Shown piece after piece: positions 1-8,812 of a stretch of 64,000 bases of DNA. The DNA comes from Kitasatospora mediocidica KCTC 9733 (lineage in GTDB: Bacteria; Actinomycetota; Actinomycetes; Streptomycetales; Streptomycetaceae). The translations under genes were made by a program, and so were the position numbers. Location: assembly GCF_000744225.1 (NCBI RefSeq), contig NZ_JQLN01000005.1, positions 2,007,001-2,071,000 on the forward strand, given 5' to 3'. Below the pieces are notes generated by a model. The model did not search any database. It saw only the letters and a program-made list of their open reading frames with translations, and was not told the DNA's origin. Position 1 is the stretch's first letter, and each line of letters starts with the position of its first letter.

Positions 1-195
1 GCGCACGTCGTCCCAGTCATGCGAGAAGCCCTTGCGCGGGTTGACGCCGAGCGCCCCGATGACCGCTTCCGCGACCTCCCCGGCCTCCTCCTGCAGCTTG
101 AGGGCCTGCACCGTCCACCGCTGCTCGTCGCTGCGGTCATCATGCGCATCGAGCCTTGCCGCAAGGGAGTTGACTGTGTCCCAGACCTGTTTCAT
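1..195 (-). CDS. MazG-like nucleotide pyrophosphohydrolase family, 5' part only
   Basis: Partial: 65 codons run off the left edge. ATG is at 195. The N-terminus carries the helical signature LKLQEEAGEVAEAVIGALG (about residues 34-52) with the EExxE-type metal-binding acidic cluster of MazG/all-alpha NTP pyrophosphatases, followed by a WDDVR segment as in short actinobacterial MazG-like proteins. Such enzymes hydrolyse (d)NTPs to NMPs and pyrophosphate. The second acidic motif (ExxD) would lie outside the window, so activity cannot be judged. It lies upstream-free on its own strand; the next minus-strand gene ends 128 bp before it. Confidence 0.7.
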   Translation of the reverse strand, partial: MKQVWDTVNSLAARLDAHDDRSDEQRWTVQALKLQEEAGEVAEAVIGALGVNPRKGFSHDWDDVR

Positions 196-322
196 GGGTG
201 AGGATCCTGTCCGTGTTCGAGTGGGCCGATCAAGTACTCCGCCGATATGGCGGTTCCCGGCGAGCCCGGGGCATTTCGATTCCCCGGTGGGCCGGTGCCG
301 GCGCGCGGCAGGCTGTTAGTGG

Positions 323-2434
323 TCATGAGACGGGCACCGCGGCAATGTGGTCGTCGAGACGCTTGACGTCCCTGGTGCTGGTGAGGGCCGTGTACTGGTT
401 GAGGCTGGCCGTGTACCAGCCGAGGGCGACGTCCGGCTGTCCGGCGCGCTCTGCGGCCTGCCCGAGGAACTCGGTGGTGCGGGCGGTCCAGTGGCGGTGG
501 CCGACGTCGGCGAACTCGCGCCGGGCCTGAACGAGTGCGGCGACGGCGAGATCGTGCTGGCCCGAGAGGGAGTAGCCCTCGCCGAGGTAGGCCAGCGCGC
601 GGGCGGAGTTGAGCGGGTCGGGCGGCTGGAGGTCGGCGAGATCGGCATGGGCCGTGCGCAGGACGGGGAGGGCGAAGTCGGTGTTCCCCTGACGGGCGGC
701 GGCGGAGCCCAGGAGAATCCCGGCGAGCCCCGCGCCCCTGCGGTCGTCGAGGTCGGCGTAGAGGCCGAGGGCTTCCCCGAGGAAGACCTGGGCCTCGTCG
801 TTGAGCCCGGCGTCGTGGAGTGCCGCTCCGATGCCGGAGGTGTATTGGGCCACGCCAGACCTGTCACCGGCTGCTTGGGCCAGCGCGGCAGCCCGTGAGT
901 AGTGGGTGGCCGCGTCGGAGTGGCGTTCGGCGGCGACGAGGCCGAGGGCGAGGGTGGAGGACATCTCGCGGATGGCCATCGGGTCGCCCCAGCGGAGCGC
1001 GGCGCGCAGTCCGGCCTCGTAGACGATGATCCACATCGGGACGTCGCGGTGGTAGTGGAAGTGGGGCCAGAGGTCGGAGGCGAGGGCGCAGGCGATCGCC
1101 GGGTCGCAGCGGTCGATGGCGGTGATCATGGCCGGGCCGACGGCGGGGGCGATGGCCTCCAGCCAGGCGAGGGCCTCGTGCCGGTTGGTGAAGCGGACCG
1201 GCTCGACGGGGCGGCCCAGGGATGGGCGGGGCAGGACGCGGTGGTGCGGGGTGAGGAGCTGGGCGCAGGCGCGGGCGGCTTGGAGCAGGTGGGCGAGGTA
1301 GCCGGTGCAGGCGTCGTCGGCGGCCAGCCTGGCGGGTGCTCCGACGCCGATGGCGGCGCTGCGGACGGCGGGGCGGAGCGTGTAGAGGTTGCCGCGGACG
1401 GCGGCGCGGTGGGCGGTGTCGAGCAGGCCCCGGGCGGCCAGCTCGGTGAGGAGCAGCCTGGCTTGGTCGCGGGTGGTGCCGGTCGCGGCGGCACCGGAGG
1501 CGAGGTCGAGGTCCGGGGCCGGGACCAGGGCGAGCCGTCGCAGGAACCCGGCCTCCTGTGGTGACAGGTGGGCGAGGGCGGTGTCGACTGCGTGGCGCAC
1601 GGGGTTGTCCGATCGGGTTGCCCCTGATGGGGAGGGCGCGGGTAGGCCGGCGCGCAGCGGCAGGTCGGGCTGGAGGACGAGGTCGGCTGCGGCGAGCGCG
1701 ATGGCCAGCGGCATCCCGCCGTGGAATCCGACGAGGGCCGCCGCCCCGTCCGGGTCGCGCCCGGTGCGTTCCTCGCCGACGATCCGCGACAGCAGCCGCA
1801 GGCCGTGCTCGGCCGCCAGCGGTTCGAGGCGGTGGTGGACGGCGCCGTGGGCCAGCAGCGCGGGCAGCGGGTCGCGGCTGGTGACCACGACCAGGCAGCC
1901 CGGCGCCGCCGGAATCAGCGGCAGCACCTGACCGGCGTCGGCCGCGTCCTCCAGCACCACCAGCACGCGCCGGCGGGCGGTCTCACTGCGCCACAGGCCG
2001 AGCAGGTCCTGTTCGGCCCAGGGCAGCGGGGCATGGTCGCCGAGGCCGAGCGAGCGCAGCAGTGACCGCGCGACCTCGGCCGCCGTGGCGGGGCCGCCCG
2101 GTGAGTGCGCGCGCAGCCGGACCACCAGCTGGCCGTCCGGGTACCGGCTGGCCAGCTGGTGGCCCAGCTTCGTCGCGAGGGCCCGCTTGCCGACGCCGTC
2201 CGGGCCGGTGATCACCACGACGGGTGCAGTTTCGTCCGCGGGGGCCCGGCCGAGGAGGGCGTCCAGGGACAGCAGCGCGTCCTCCCGGTCGGTGAACACG
2301 GCAGGGACCGGGGCGAGTTGGCGCGGCACCGGTGTCGGCAGCGAGGGCGGGCCCGGGTGGAGGTGCACGCCGCCGGTGATGGTGCCGGCCTGGACGGCGG
2401 TGGCGACCGAGGAGCTGTCGATGGTGTTGCGCAC
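323..2434 (-). CDS. NB-ARC/STAND ATPase with C-terminal TPRs
   Basis: 703 aa from GTG 2434, chosen because it lies 14 bp after the preceding stop and begins VRNTIDSSSVATAVQAG, the usual lead-in of streptomycete NB-ARC proteins. Walker A GPDGVGKRA lies at about 77-85, a Walker-B-like VLVVLED follows, then the sensor GCLVVVTSRD and GMPLA (a GLPLA variant). The C-terminal 250 residues are helical TPR-like repeats. Members act as nucleotide-controlled switches (signal receptors or regulators); the ligand here is unknown. Last gene of a minus-strand train that also has the GH15 hydrolase, so it may sense something linked to that cluster. An open frame continues upstream to 3094 but runs through the GH15 gene. 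Confidence 0.85.
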   Translation of the reverse strand: MRNTIDSSSVATAVQAGTITGGVHLHPGPPSLPTPVPRQLAPVPAVFTDREDALLSLDALLGRAPADETAPVVVITGPDGVGKRALATKLGHQLASRYPDGQLVVRLRAHSPGGPATAAEVARSLLRSLGLGDHAPLPWAEQDLLGLWRSETARRRVLVVLEDAADAGQVLPLIPAAPGCLVVVTSRDPLPALLAHGAVHHRLEPLAAEHGLRLLSRIVGEERTGRDPDGAAALVGFHGGMPLAIALAAADLVLQPDLPLRAGLPAPSPSGATRSDNPVRHAVDTALAHLSPQEAGFLRRLALVPAPDLDLASGAAATGTTRDQARLLLTELAARGLLDTAHRAAVRGNLYTLRPAVRSAAIGVGAPARLAADDACTGYLAHLLQAARACAQLLTPHHRVLPRPSLGRPVEPVRFTNRHEALAWLEAIAPAVGPAMITAIDRCDPAIACALASDLWPHFHYHRDVPMWIIVYEAGLRAALRWGDPMAIREMSSTLALGLVAAERHSDAATHYSRAAALAQAAGDRSGVAQYTSGIGAALHDAGLNDEAQVFLGEALGLYADLDDRRGAGLAGILLGSAAARQGNTDFALPVLRTAHADLADLQPPDPLNSARALAYLGEGYSLSGQHDLAVAALVQARREFADVGHRHWTARTTEFLGQAAERAGQPDVALGWYTASLNQYTALTSTRDVKRLDDHIAAVPVS

Positions 2435-2448
2435 GTCGCCCCCGCGCA

Positions 2449-4344
2449 CTACGCGACCACGGCGGTGGGTGCCGCCTGCTCGACAGCTGCCCTGGGGCGG
2501 GGCGGTGCGGCCCGCCGGGTCCGGGACCTGGGGGCGAGGCGGTCGGCGGCGTCGACCATGCTCCAGTGCGAGAACGCCTGCGGGTAGTTCCCGAGTTGAC
2601 GCTGGGCGAAGGGGTCGTACTCCTCGGCGAGCAGGCCGAGGTCGCTGCGTAGGGCGAGGAGACGGTCGAACAGCTCGTGGGCCTCGTCGGTGCGGCCGAT
2701 GGCGGCGAGGTTCTCGGCGAGCCAGAACGAGCAGGCGAGGAAGGCGCCCTCGTGGCCGGCGAGGCCGTCCACGTTGCAGCCGGGCTTCTCGTGGGTGGCG
2801 TAGCGCACTACCAGGCCGTGTTCGGTGAGGTCGCGCTGGATGGCCTCGGTGGTGGCGATGACCCGCTTGTCGTCGGCGGGGAGGAAGCCGGCCTGGGGGA
2901 TCAGCAGCAGGGAGGCGTCGAGGGCCTGGCCGGCGTAGTACTGGGTGAACACCCCGTGTTCGATGTCGATGCCGCGGGTGCAGACGTCGTGGTGGATCTC
3001 CTCGCGCAGCGCGGCCAGGCGGACCAGGACACCGGCTTCGGTGCCGGGGCGGCGCTCCAGCAGCCGCAGGGTCCGGTCCACGGCGACCCAGCACATGACC
3101 TTCGAATGCGTGAAGTGGCGTGCCTCACCCCGGATTTCCCAGATCCCCTCGTCCGGCTCCCGCCAGCGCAGCTCCACCTGGGAGACGAGCGCCAGGAGCA
3201 GGGCGTCGACCTGCGGCGAGGACGGCAGGCCAGCGTCCTCGGCGAGCAGCAGTGTGTCCGCGAGCTCACCGAACACGTCGAGCTGGAGCTGGCCGACGGC
3301 GCCGTTGCCGATGCGCACGGGCTGGGACTCCTCGTACCCGGGCAGGTGGTCCAAGACCTCCTCGTCCAGGTCGGTGTCGCCGTTGATGCGGTAAATCGGC
3401 TGTAGGCGTTCGGGGTTGATCGTGGTGAGGAGCCACTGCCGCCAGCGACGGGCCTCCTCCAGCTGTCCGAGCCGGATCAGGGCGGCGATGGCCAGCGCGC
3501 TGTCGCGCAGCCACACGAACCGGTAGTCCCACTGGCGTTCGCCGCCGAGCTGCTCGGGCAGGGAAGTGGTGGGCGCTGCGATCACGCCACCGCCCGGGTG
3601 GCACATAGCCTTGATGGCGAGGGTGGAGCGCACCACGGCCTCGCGGTAGGGGCCGCGGTAGGTGCACCCCCGTGCCCACTGCTCCCACGACTCCACGGTC
3701 GCGTCCAGCTCGGCGAAGGCGTCCGGCGGGATGGGCGCGGGCTTGTTGGAGGGCTTCCAGGTGAGCGAGAGCGCGATGCTCTGGTGGGCGTGGAGGGTGA
3801 TGTCGGCCCGGCACACCCCGTCGCGGTTGACGGTGTGGGAGGGGCCGTCGAGCCAGTACGAGTGCGGGTAGGTGGTCGCCGACAGGCGCGGGGTGCCGTG
3901 GTTGAAGCGCTGGATGGTCGGCAGCGTGGCGCCGTAGTCGGTACGGGGCCGGAAGACGGAGGCGACGCGCACCACGCCGCTGACGCACTCGATGATCCGG
4001 ATGATCTGCGGTTCGGCATTGTCGGTGACGTCGGGGCCGGGCATGAAGTCGGTGACCGCGAGGACGCCCGTGTCGGTGTCCCACTCCTGGCGCAGGACCA
4101 TGGTGTCGCCCAGGTACTGGCGGCGGTCGGCCGGCGGCGGCGGGGAGCCGTCGTAGACGGCCGGGCCGACGCGCCAGAAGCCGTACTCCTCCCCTCCGAG
4201 CATCGCGGCGAACACCGCCGGGGAGTCGAAGTCGGGCATACAGGCCCAGTTGATGGCGCCGTCCGGGCGGACCAGGGCGGCGGAGCGCGTGTTGCCGAGG
4301 AGGGCGAGGTCCTCGATCCGGAACGGAGCAGGGGCGCGGAGCAT
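2449..4344 (-). CDS. Glycoside hydrolase family 15 protein (glucoamylase/trehalase-like)
   Basis: 631 aa from ATG 4344. The N-terminal beta-sandwich region (MLRAPAPFRIEDLALLGNT, WACMPDFDSPAVFAAML) and the (alpha/alpha)6 barrel with RQWDYRFVWLRDSALAI and a late LAEEYDPFAQRQLGNYPQAF are typical of bacterial GH15 enzymes. The two acidic sites expected for inverting hydrolysis appear present (the Glu in EEYDP would be the base). Actinobacterial relatives hydrolyse trehalose or alpha-glucans. No signal peptide, so cytoplasmic. It follows the deoxyribosyltransferase-like gene by 32 bp and precedes the NB-ARC gene by 14 bp, hence probably co-transcribed. Exact sugar substrate not deducible. Confidence 0.88.
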   Translation of the reverse strand: MLRAPAPFRIEDLALLGNTRSAALVRPDGAINWACMPDFDSPAVFAAMLGGEEYGFWRVGPAVYDGSPPPPADRRQYLGDTMVLRQEWDTDTGVLAVTDFMPGPDVTDNAEPQIIRIIECVSGVVRVASVFRPRTDYGATLPTIQRFNHGTPRLSATTYPHSYWLDGPSHTVNRDGVCRADITLHAHQSIALSLTWKPSNKPAPIPPDAFAELDATVESWEQWARGCTYRGPYREAVVRSTLAIKAMCHPGGGVIAAPTTSLPEQLGGERQWDYRFVWLRDSALAIAALIRLGQLEEARRWRQWLLTTINPERLQPIYRINGDTDLDEEVLDHLPGYEESQPVRIGNGAVGQLQLDVFGELADTLLLAEDAGLPSSPQVDALLLALVSQVELRWREPDEGIWEIRGEARHFTHSKVMCWVAVDRTLRLLERRPGTEAGVLVRLAALREEIHHDVCTRGIDIEHGVFTQYYAGQALDASLLLIPQAGFLPADDKRVIATTEAIQRDLTEHGLVVRYATHEKPGCNVDGLAGHEGAFLACSFWLAENLAAIGRTDEAHELFDRLLALRSDLGLLAEEYDPFAQRQLGNYPQAFSHWSMVDAADRLAPRSRTRRAAPPRPRAAVEQAAPTAVVA

Positions 4345-4376
4345 GGTCGTCCTGACGTGGGCGGGAGAGTTGGTGG

Positions 4377-4925
4377 TCAGCCGCGGACGGCGGCCGGGGT
4401 GGCGAGCGCGGCGAGGGCGGCGGTGACGGTGCCGGCGAGGGAGTCGGCGACGGGCAGCCACGGCATGAGGTTCGCCAGCAGGACGCGGTTGGCCTTCTGG
4501 ACCGGGTCGGTCGGGTCGCACCCGACGACCACCGTCCCGGCGTACGGGGAGAAGAGGCCGGCCTCGTAGCAGTCGTGCACGCGCACGTGGCCGAGCGGGT
4601 TCCAGAACAGGACGACGCTGGTGCGGCGGATGTTGGTGTCCTGCCAGCCGAACGGGGCCCACGCGGCGTAGGGGTCGGTGGCCGGGTTGCGGGAGGGGCG
4701 CGGGTTGAGGACGGTGCCCTCGAAGCCGGCGCCCGCCAGCAGGTCGACCGCCTCCAACTGCCATTCCGGGCAGCCGATGGTCGCCCCGGCGAGGAACACG
4801 GATTGCAGGCCGTCCGGCTCGAACGGCTCCGGCGCCTCGATGTAGCGCAGTCGCTCCGGTCCGCCGTCGCGTACGCCGGGGGCACGCCCGAGGGCGACGG
4901 TGTGGTGGGTGGGTGGTGTGCTCAT
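4377..4925 (-). CDS. Nucleoside 2-deoxyribosyltransferase-like protein
   Basis: 182 aa. The core VFLAGATIGCPEWQLEAVDL, followed by a VLNPRPSRNP segment, FGWQDTNIRRTSVVLFWNP and a GLFSPYAGTVVVGCDP segment, matches the NDT-like Rossmann family (Nuc_deoxyri_tr2 type), which cleaves or exchanges N-glycosidic bonds of nucleosides. Here a sugar-nucleotide or small-molecule glycosidase role is only inferred. The N-terminal 40 residues are an extension. Transcribed with GH15 (32 bp downstream) and 70 bp after the small membrane protein gene. Confidence 0.72.
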   Translation of the reverse strand: MSTPPTHHTVALGRAPGVRDGGPERLRYIEAPEPFEPDGLQSVFLAGATIGCPEWQLEAVDLLAGAGFEGTVLNPRPSRNPATDPYAAWAPFGWQDTNIRRTSVVLFWNPLGHVRVHDCYEAGLFSPYAGTVVVGCDPTDPVQKANRVLLANLMPWLPVADSLAGTVTAALAALATPAAVRG

Positions 4926-4995
4926 CTGGTCTCTGTGGTCGAAGGGGTGCGGCCCTGGCCCGAACGGCCGCCATGGGTGGTGCGGGTCGTGCTGC

Positions 4996-5238
4996 TCAGC
5001 CGGGGCGGCGGGTGCCGGTGCGGCCGGGGTCGTTCGGGGGCGGCGTGCGGTGGTTGACCAGGCGGTCGGCGACGCCGAGGGTGGTCAGGGCGGCTGCGGC
5101 GAAAATGCCGAGGTAGACCGGTCGGCCGATCTCAGCGAAGTGCTCCAGCAGGTAGACGGCGCAGCCGCCGACGATCACGCCGAGCAGGAAGCACAGCACC
5201 GCGAGCGCGATCCGCCCGGGTCTCGGCCGGGCGCTCAC
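4996..5238 (-). CDS. Small two-helix membrane protein
   Basis: 80 aa from GTG 5238, overlapping the upstream stop by 4 bp. Two hydrophobic stretches are visible: IALAVLCFLLGVIVGGCAVYL (about 10-30) and YLGIFAAAALTTLGVADRLV (about 42-61), then a polar Pro/Arg-rich tail. No family recognised. Translational coupling with the HTH protein before it suggests it belongs to the same unit. Confidence 0.65.
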   Translation of the reverse strand: MSARPRPGRIALAVLCFLLGVIVGGCAVYLLEHFAEIGRPVYLGIFAAAALTTLGVADRLVNHRTPPPNDPGRTGTRRPG

Positions 5239-5786
5239 GGCGCCGCGCTCCTCGTCCCGGCGGTGCAGGCGAGCGGTTCGGCCGGCCACGCGGGGTCGAT
5301 ATCGCTCAGCAGCACCAGCTCGGCGAGCACCCCGACGACGACAGCCTGGGGCTGGGAGTCGACGTTCAACGCGGTGAGGAGGGTCTTGGTGTAGCTGCGC
5401 ATCGTCGTCGAGGAGATGCCGAAATCCGCGGTCAGCTCCGGAGTGCTGCGACCGCCCGCCCAACCGCACAGGACCTGCGACAGCCGAGGGGCGAGGGAGG
5501 GCTTGATGGTCAGTGCCCCGCTGGGGTGCACGGGCTGGGTGACGATCCGGTGAGCGGTGGCCCAGCCCGCGAGCTGGAGCACGGTGCGGGTGCCGGTCGT
5601 GACGAGGACAGCCTCGATCGCGCTGCGGACCCCATCCGGGGCCAGCCGTGTCTCGGGGTCGGCGGCGATCTGCTCGAAGCTGGCTCCGGCGGCGGTCAGG
5701 ACGATCAGCCGACGCTCGGCTGCGGCGAGGACGGGCAAAGAGGCGGTAGGCACGGCGTCTCCAACAGGGCCGTTCGGGCGGTTCAC
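5235..5786 (-). CDS. HTH regulator, LuxR-type C-terminus
   Basis: 183 aa from GTG 5786, with a 4-bp overlap to the Mur-ligase-like gene. The C-terminal half has a tetrahelical HTH-like segment (LCGWAGGRSTPELTADFG, then ISSTTMRSYTKTLLTALNV, about 113-150) resembling LuxR/GerE recognition helices; the N-terminal half repeats a weaker version (LTAAGASFEQIAADPETRL). A bipartite DNA-binding regulator is inferred. It sits inside the permease/GS/Mur-ligase operon, so it probably controls that operon. Confidence 0.6.
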   Translation of the reverse strand: MNRPNGPVGDAVPTASLPVLAAAERRLIVLTAAGASFEQIAADPETRLAPDGVRSAIEAVLVTTGTRTVLQLAGWATAHRIVTQPVHPSGALTIKPSLAPRLSQVLCGWAGGRSTPELTADFGISSTTMRSYTKTLLTALNVDSQPQAVVVGVLAELVLLSDIDPAWPAEPLACTAGTRSAAP

Positions 5787-7312
5787 AGGTGCTGCGGGAT
5801 CGGCGCACCCGGCGCTGCCAGGTGGAACAGCAGCCGGGCCCCGAGCCGCTCGGCCTGCCCGGTGCCGACGACCAGGACCAGGTCGCCGTCGGAGGCCAGC
5901 TCGCCGATGCGCTGTTCGGGGCTGGGCTCGGACGGGCCGGTGCGGGCCTGCTGGACCTTGCCGTCGCCGAGCTCGTTGCGGGCGGCCTGCTCGACGGCGT
6001 CCAGCGGGTCGGGCACGGCGTGGTGAACCAGCGGAGTGCTGACCGGCAGCAGCAGCGCGTGGTCCACACCCTCGAGCGCGGCACCGAGTTCGGCCGCGTG
6101 CGCGCTGGTGCGGGCGATGCCGTCCGGCTCCAGGACCACAAGCAGGGAGCCCTCGGTGAGCATCCGGGCGGCCTCCACGTCCTGGGCGACCTCGCGCGGG
6201 TGCCGAGCCCGGGAGTCGACCACCGTGATGCCGCGGTGCGAGCCGAGGGTGGCGAGCGAGCGCTCCACCCCGCGGAAGGAGGCGGCGCGCTCGGCGACGG
6301 CCTGCGGGTCCTCGCCGAGCACCAGGGCGGTGGCGATGGCCGCGCACACCGCGAGCGCGTGGTGGCGTCCGGCCACCGGGAGGACGAAGGCGTGGTCCGT
6401 GTTTTGGTAGCGCATGACGACGCGGAAGTCCTGGCCGGTCCAGCGCGGTGTCATGATCCAGACGGTGGAGTCGGGGTCGGTGCCGACGGTGACCACCTGC
6501 TGGCCGGGCACGGGACGGTCGCCGAGGCGTTCGCGCAGGTTCGCCGTGCTGGTGTCCCAGGTCGGCAGGACGACGACGGTTGCACTGCGGCCGAGCCTTT
6601 CGGCGGCGTTGAGGCCGGCGATGTTGTCCTCGAAGTGCGGGGCGGTGGCACTGGTGGCGAGGATCAGCGCGGCGGCGAACCTCGGCTCGCTGTGCAGGAA
6701 GTGCGGGGCGGGGCGGTGCTGCCAGGCACCGGGCGGAGCGGCCTCGTGGGTGCCGGCGTCCGGGCACAGGTCCACGACGACCCGGCCGCCGTCCCCCGCG
6801 TGCCCGGCGGCACCATCGCGAGCCGGGGCGGTCAGTATCCAGCCCGTTCGCCCGTCGTCGAGGACGTGCGCCAGGGCCGCTGCCGCGGTCGCGGTGCTGT
6901 GGCTGCCCGCCACGGCCACCGCCCCGGCACCGGCCTGGACCGAGAGGGCCTTGAGCGCGACAGCACGTCCGATGACCGGCAGCCGCAGCACCTGGGCACG
7001 GTCCAGCTCGGGGTGCGGCCCGGCGACGACACCCGACCAGACCACCGCTGTGCGGTCGGTGCGCACGTGGCCGGCGTCGAAGCCGACGTGGACCCGCACG
7101 CCCGCTGCTTCGAGCGCGGCGACGACGGGGCTGTTCCTGGCGGCTTCGGGGATGCTGCCGGTGACGTCGGCGCCGGCCTCGGCCAGCCACCGGGCCAGGC
7201 CCTCCATGCCGGGGGCGAGGACGTCGACCAGGTGCACGGCCGTCAGCAGGCCGGGAACGGACGGCCGCGGATTGGTTCCGACCACGGTCTCGGGTCGGGT
7301 GGTGGTGTCCAT
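5783..7312 (-). CDS. Mur ligase-like protein with degenerate P-loop
   Basis: 509 aa. ATG 7312 is preferred because GGAG lies 6-7 bases before it; an upstream in-frame TTG at 7324 has no such site. Domain order follows MurC: Rossmann N-domain, central ATPase domain with GLNAAERLG, C-domain with FRGVERSLATLG and VVDSRARHPREVAQDVEAAR. The P-loop is GSHSTATAA (about 136-144) instead of GTHGKTTT, so the catalytic Lys is missing, and the DYAHHP motif reads DSRARHP. It may bind but not hydrolyse ATP normally, or be a specialised amide ligase. Coupled to the GS-like gene upstream (88-bp gap) and to the HTH gene downstream. Confidence 0.75.
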   Translation of the reverse strand: MDTTTRPETVVGTNPRPSVPGLLTAVHLVDVLAPGMEGLARWLAEAGADVTGSIPEAARNSPVVAALEAAGVRVHVGFDAGHVRTDRTAVVWSGVVAGPHPELDRAQVLRLPVIGRAVALKALSVQAGAGAVAVAGSHSTATAAAALAHVLDDGRTGWILTAPARDGAAGHAGDGGRVVVDLCPDAGTHEAAPPGAWQHRPAPHFLHSEPRFAAALILATSATAPHFEDNIAGLNAAERLGRSATVVVLPTWDTSTANLRERLGDRPVPGQQVVTVGTDPDSTVWIMTPRWTGQDFRVVMRYQNTDHAFVLPVAGRHHALAVCAAIATALVLGEDPQAVAERAASFRGVERSLATLGSHRGITVVDSRARHPREVAQDVEAARMLTEGSLLVVLEPDGIARTSAHAAELGAALEGVDHALLLPVSTPLVHHAVPDPLDAVEQAARNELGDGKVQQARTGPSEPSPEQRIGELASDGDLVLVVGTGQAERLGARLLFHLAAPGAPIPQHL

Positions 7313-7399
7313 GGTGTTCTCCAACGGGGAAGCGTGGTGTGGGGGTTGGGTCCGGACCGGGCGCGGGGAGGGGGATTCGACCCGCGACCGGCCCGGGGC

Positions 7400-8812
7400 T
7401 CATGCCTGGACGAGACCGCGCTCGACCTCGGCGTCGGTGACCTGACGGGCGTGGTGGTCCAGGTCCATGCGGGCGATCCGGGCCAGGTGCGCGACCACCG
7501 GTTCCTCCAGTAGCTCACCGGCCAGGGAGCTGGCCTCGAAGCTGCCGACGGCCTCCTCCAGCGACTGCGGCACCAGCGGCGCATCGCGCTGCTCGTAGGC
7601 GTCGCCGCTGACGGCGGGCGGGGGCTTGAGGCCGGCCTCGATGCCGTGCCGGATTCCGGCGAACACCGCCGCCAGGGCGAGCAGCGGATTGGCGTCCGCA
7701 CCCGGCAGGCGCACCTCCAGCCGCAGGTTGCGGCCGTGGCCGACCACCCGCACCGCGCACGTCCGGTTGTCCCGGCCCCACGTGAGGCGGGCCGGCGCGA
7801 AGGAGTGCGGATGCAGGCGCTTGTAGCTGTTCACGTACGGCGCCCAGAGCGGGGCGACCTCGGGCAGCACGGCCAGCAGGCCGGCCACCGCCTGCCCGCC
7901 CCGCTCCGACAGCTCGGTCCCGTCCACCGGGTCGGCAGCCAGCACCGGCCGGTCGTCGAAGTCGGCCAGCGACACGTGCAGGTGCAGGCCGCTGCCGACC
8001 CCGGTGGACGGGGCCGCCATGAACGACGCCGTCAGACCGGCTTCGTCCGCGACCGTCCGGGCGGCGTGCTTGAACAGCACGTGCTGCTCGCACGCCAGCA
8101 CCGCCTCCCCATACGGGAAGGTCACCTCGACCTGACCGGGCGCACCTTCGCCCTTGACGGCCTCGACCGGCATACCAGCGGTGGCCAGGACCTGGCGGAG
8201 CCTGCGGCCGAACTTCCGCACCGCGGGCGGATTGTCGAGACCGTAGTCGCCGTTGGCCCGCACCGCGGGGCGAAGGCCCCTCCAGCCGGAGGCCGCCGCG
8301 TCCCGGGCGGTGCCCTCGTAGAGCACGAACTCCGTCTCGATCCCCACCGCCGGCACCACGCCGAGCCCGGCGAGCCGGTGCAGCTGCTCGGCCAGCACCG
8401 TGCCCGGAGCCAGCGGGTGAGGCCACCCGCCGCTGATCGGCTCGGCGAGCACCAGCGCGGTGCCCGGCAGCCACGGCACCACCCGGGCCCGCCGGGTGTC
8501 CGGCAGCACAGCGACGTCGCCGAACCCGGACTGCCAGGAGAACGGACCAGTCTGCGCCGGGGTCATGCCCAGGTCGGTGCCGAGCACGTACGCGCACATC
8601 TCCGGGGACAGCGCCCCCGACCGCAGCCGCTCCACCAGCTGGGCAGCGTCGTACTCCTTGCCCTTCAGCCGGCCCTGCGCGTCGACCGTCGCCAGCAGCA
8701 CCGTCTCCAGGCCGCAGGCGGACACCAACTGCTCCAGCGGCCCGGTCGGCGACACTGCCGTGGCCGGGGGCTTGGTCGCGCGGGAGCGAGCGGCCCGCAT
8801 CGTCGCCCTCAT
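7400..8812 (-). CDS. Glutamine synthetase-like amide ligase
   Basis: 470 aa; ATG 8812 overlaps the permease stop (ATGA); a second ATG four codons in is possible. GS fold signatures: GIETEFVLYEG, VEVTFPYGEAVLACEQHVLF, a GSGLHLHVSL ATP/glutamate loop, NSYKRLHPHSFAPARLTWGR and RLEVRLPGADANPLLALAA. The signature Lys-Pro before the loop reads Ala-Pro. This is the divergent GlnA3/GlnA4/PuuA-type subfamily that joins glutamate to amines (polyamines, ethanolamine, anilines) rather than the nitrogen-assimilating enzyme. Next to an APC permease and a Mur-ligase-like gene, it suggests uptake and gamma-glutamylation of an amine or assembly of an amide product. Confidence 0.85.
   Translation of the reverse strand: MRATMRAARSRATKPPATAVSPTGPLEQLVSACGLETVLLATVDAQGRLKGKEYDAAQLVERLRSGALSPEMCAYVLGTDLGMTPAQTGPFSWQSGFGDVAVLPDTRRARVVPWLPGTALVLAEPISGGWPHPLAPGTVLAEQLHRLAGLGVVPAVGIETEFVLYEGTARDAAASGWRGLRPAVRANGDYGLDNPPAVRKFGRRLRQVLATAGMPVEAVKGEGAPGQVEVTFPYGEAVLACEQHVLFKHAARTVADEAGLTASFMAAPSTGVGSGLHLHVSLADFDDRPVLAADPVDGTELSERGGQAVAGLLAVLPEVAPLWAPYVNSYKRLHPHSFAPARLTWGRDNRTCAVRVVGHGRNLRLEVRLPGADANPLLALAAVFAGIRHGIEAGLKPPPAVSGDAYEQRDAPLVPQSLEEAVGSFEASSLAGELLEEPVVAHLARIARMDLDHHARQVTDAEVERGLVQA

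Noticed and set aside
5789..7513. 574-codon plus-strand frame opposite the Mur-ligase-like gene
   Set aside because: No recognisable domain; frame open only because of GC-rich third positions.
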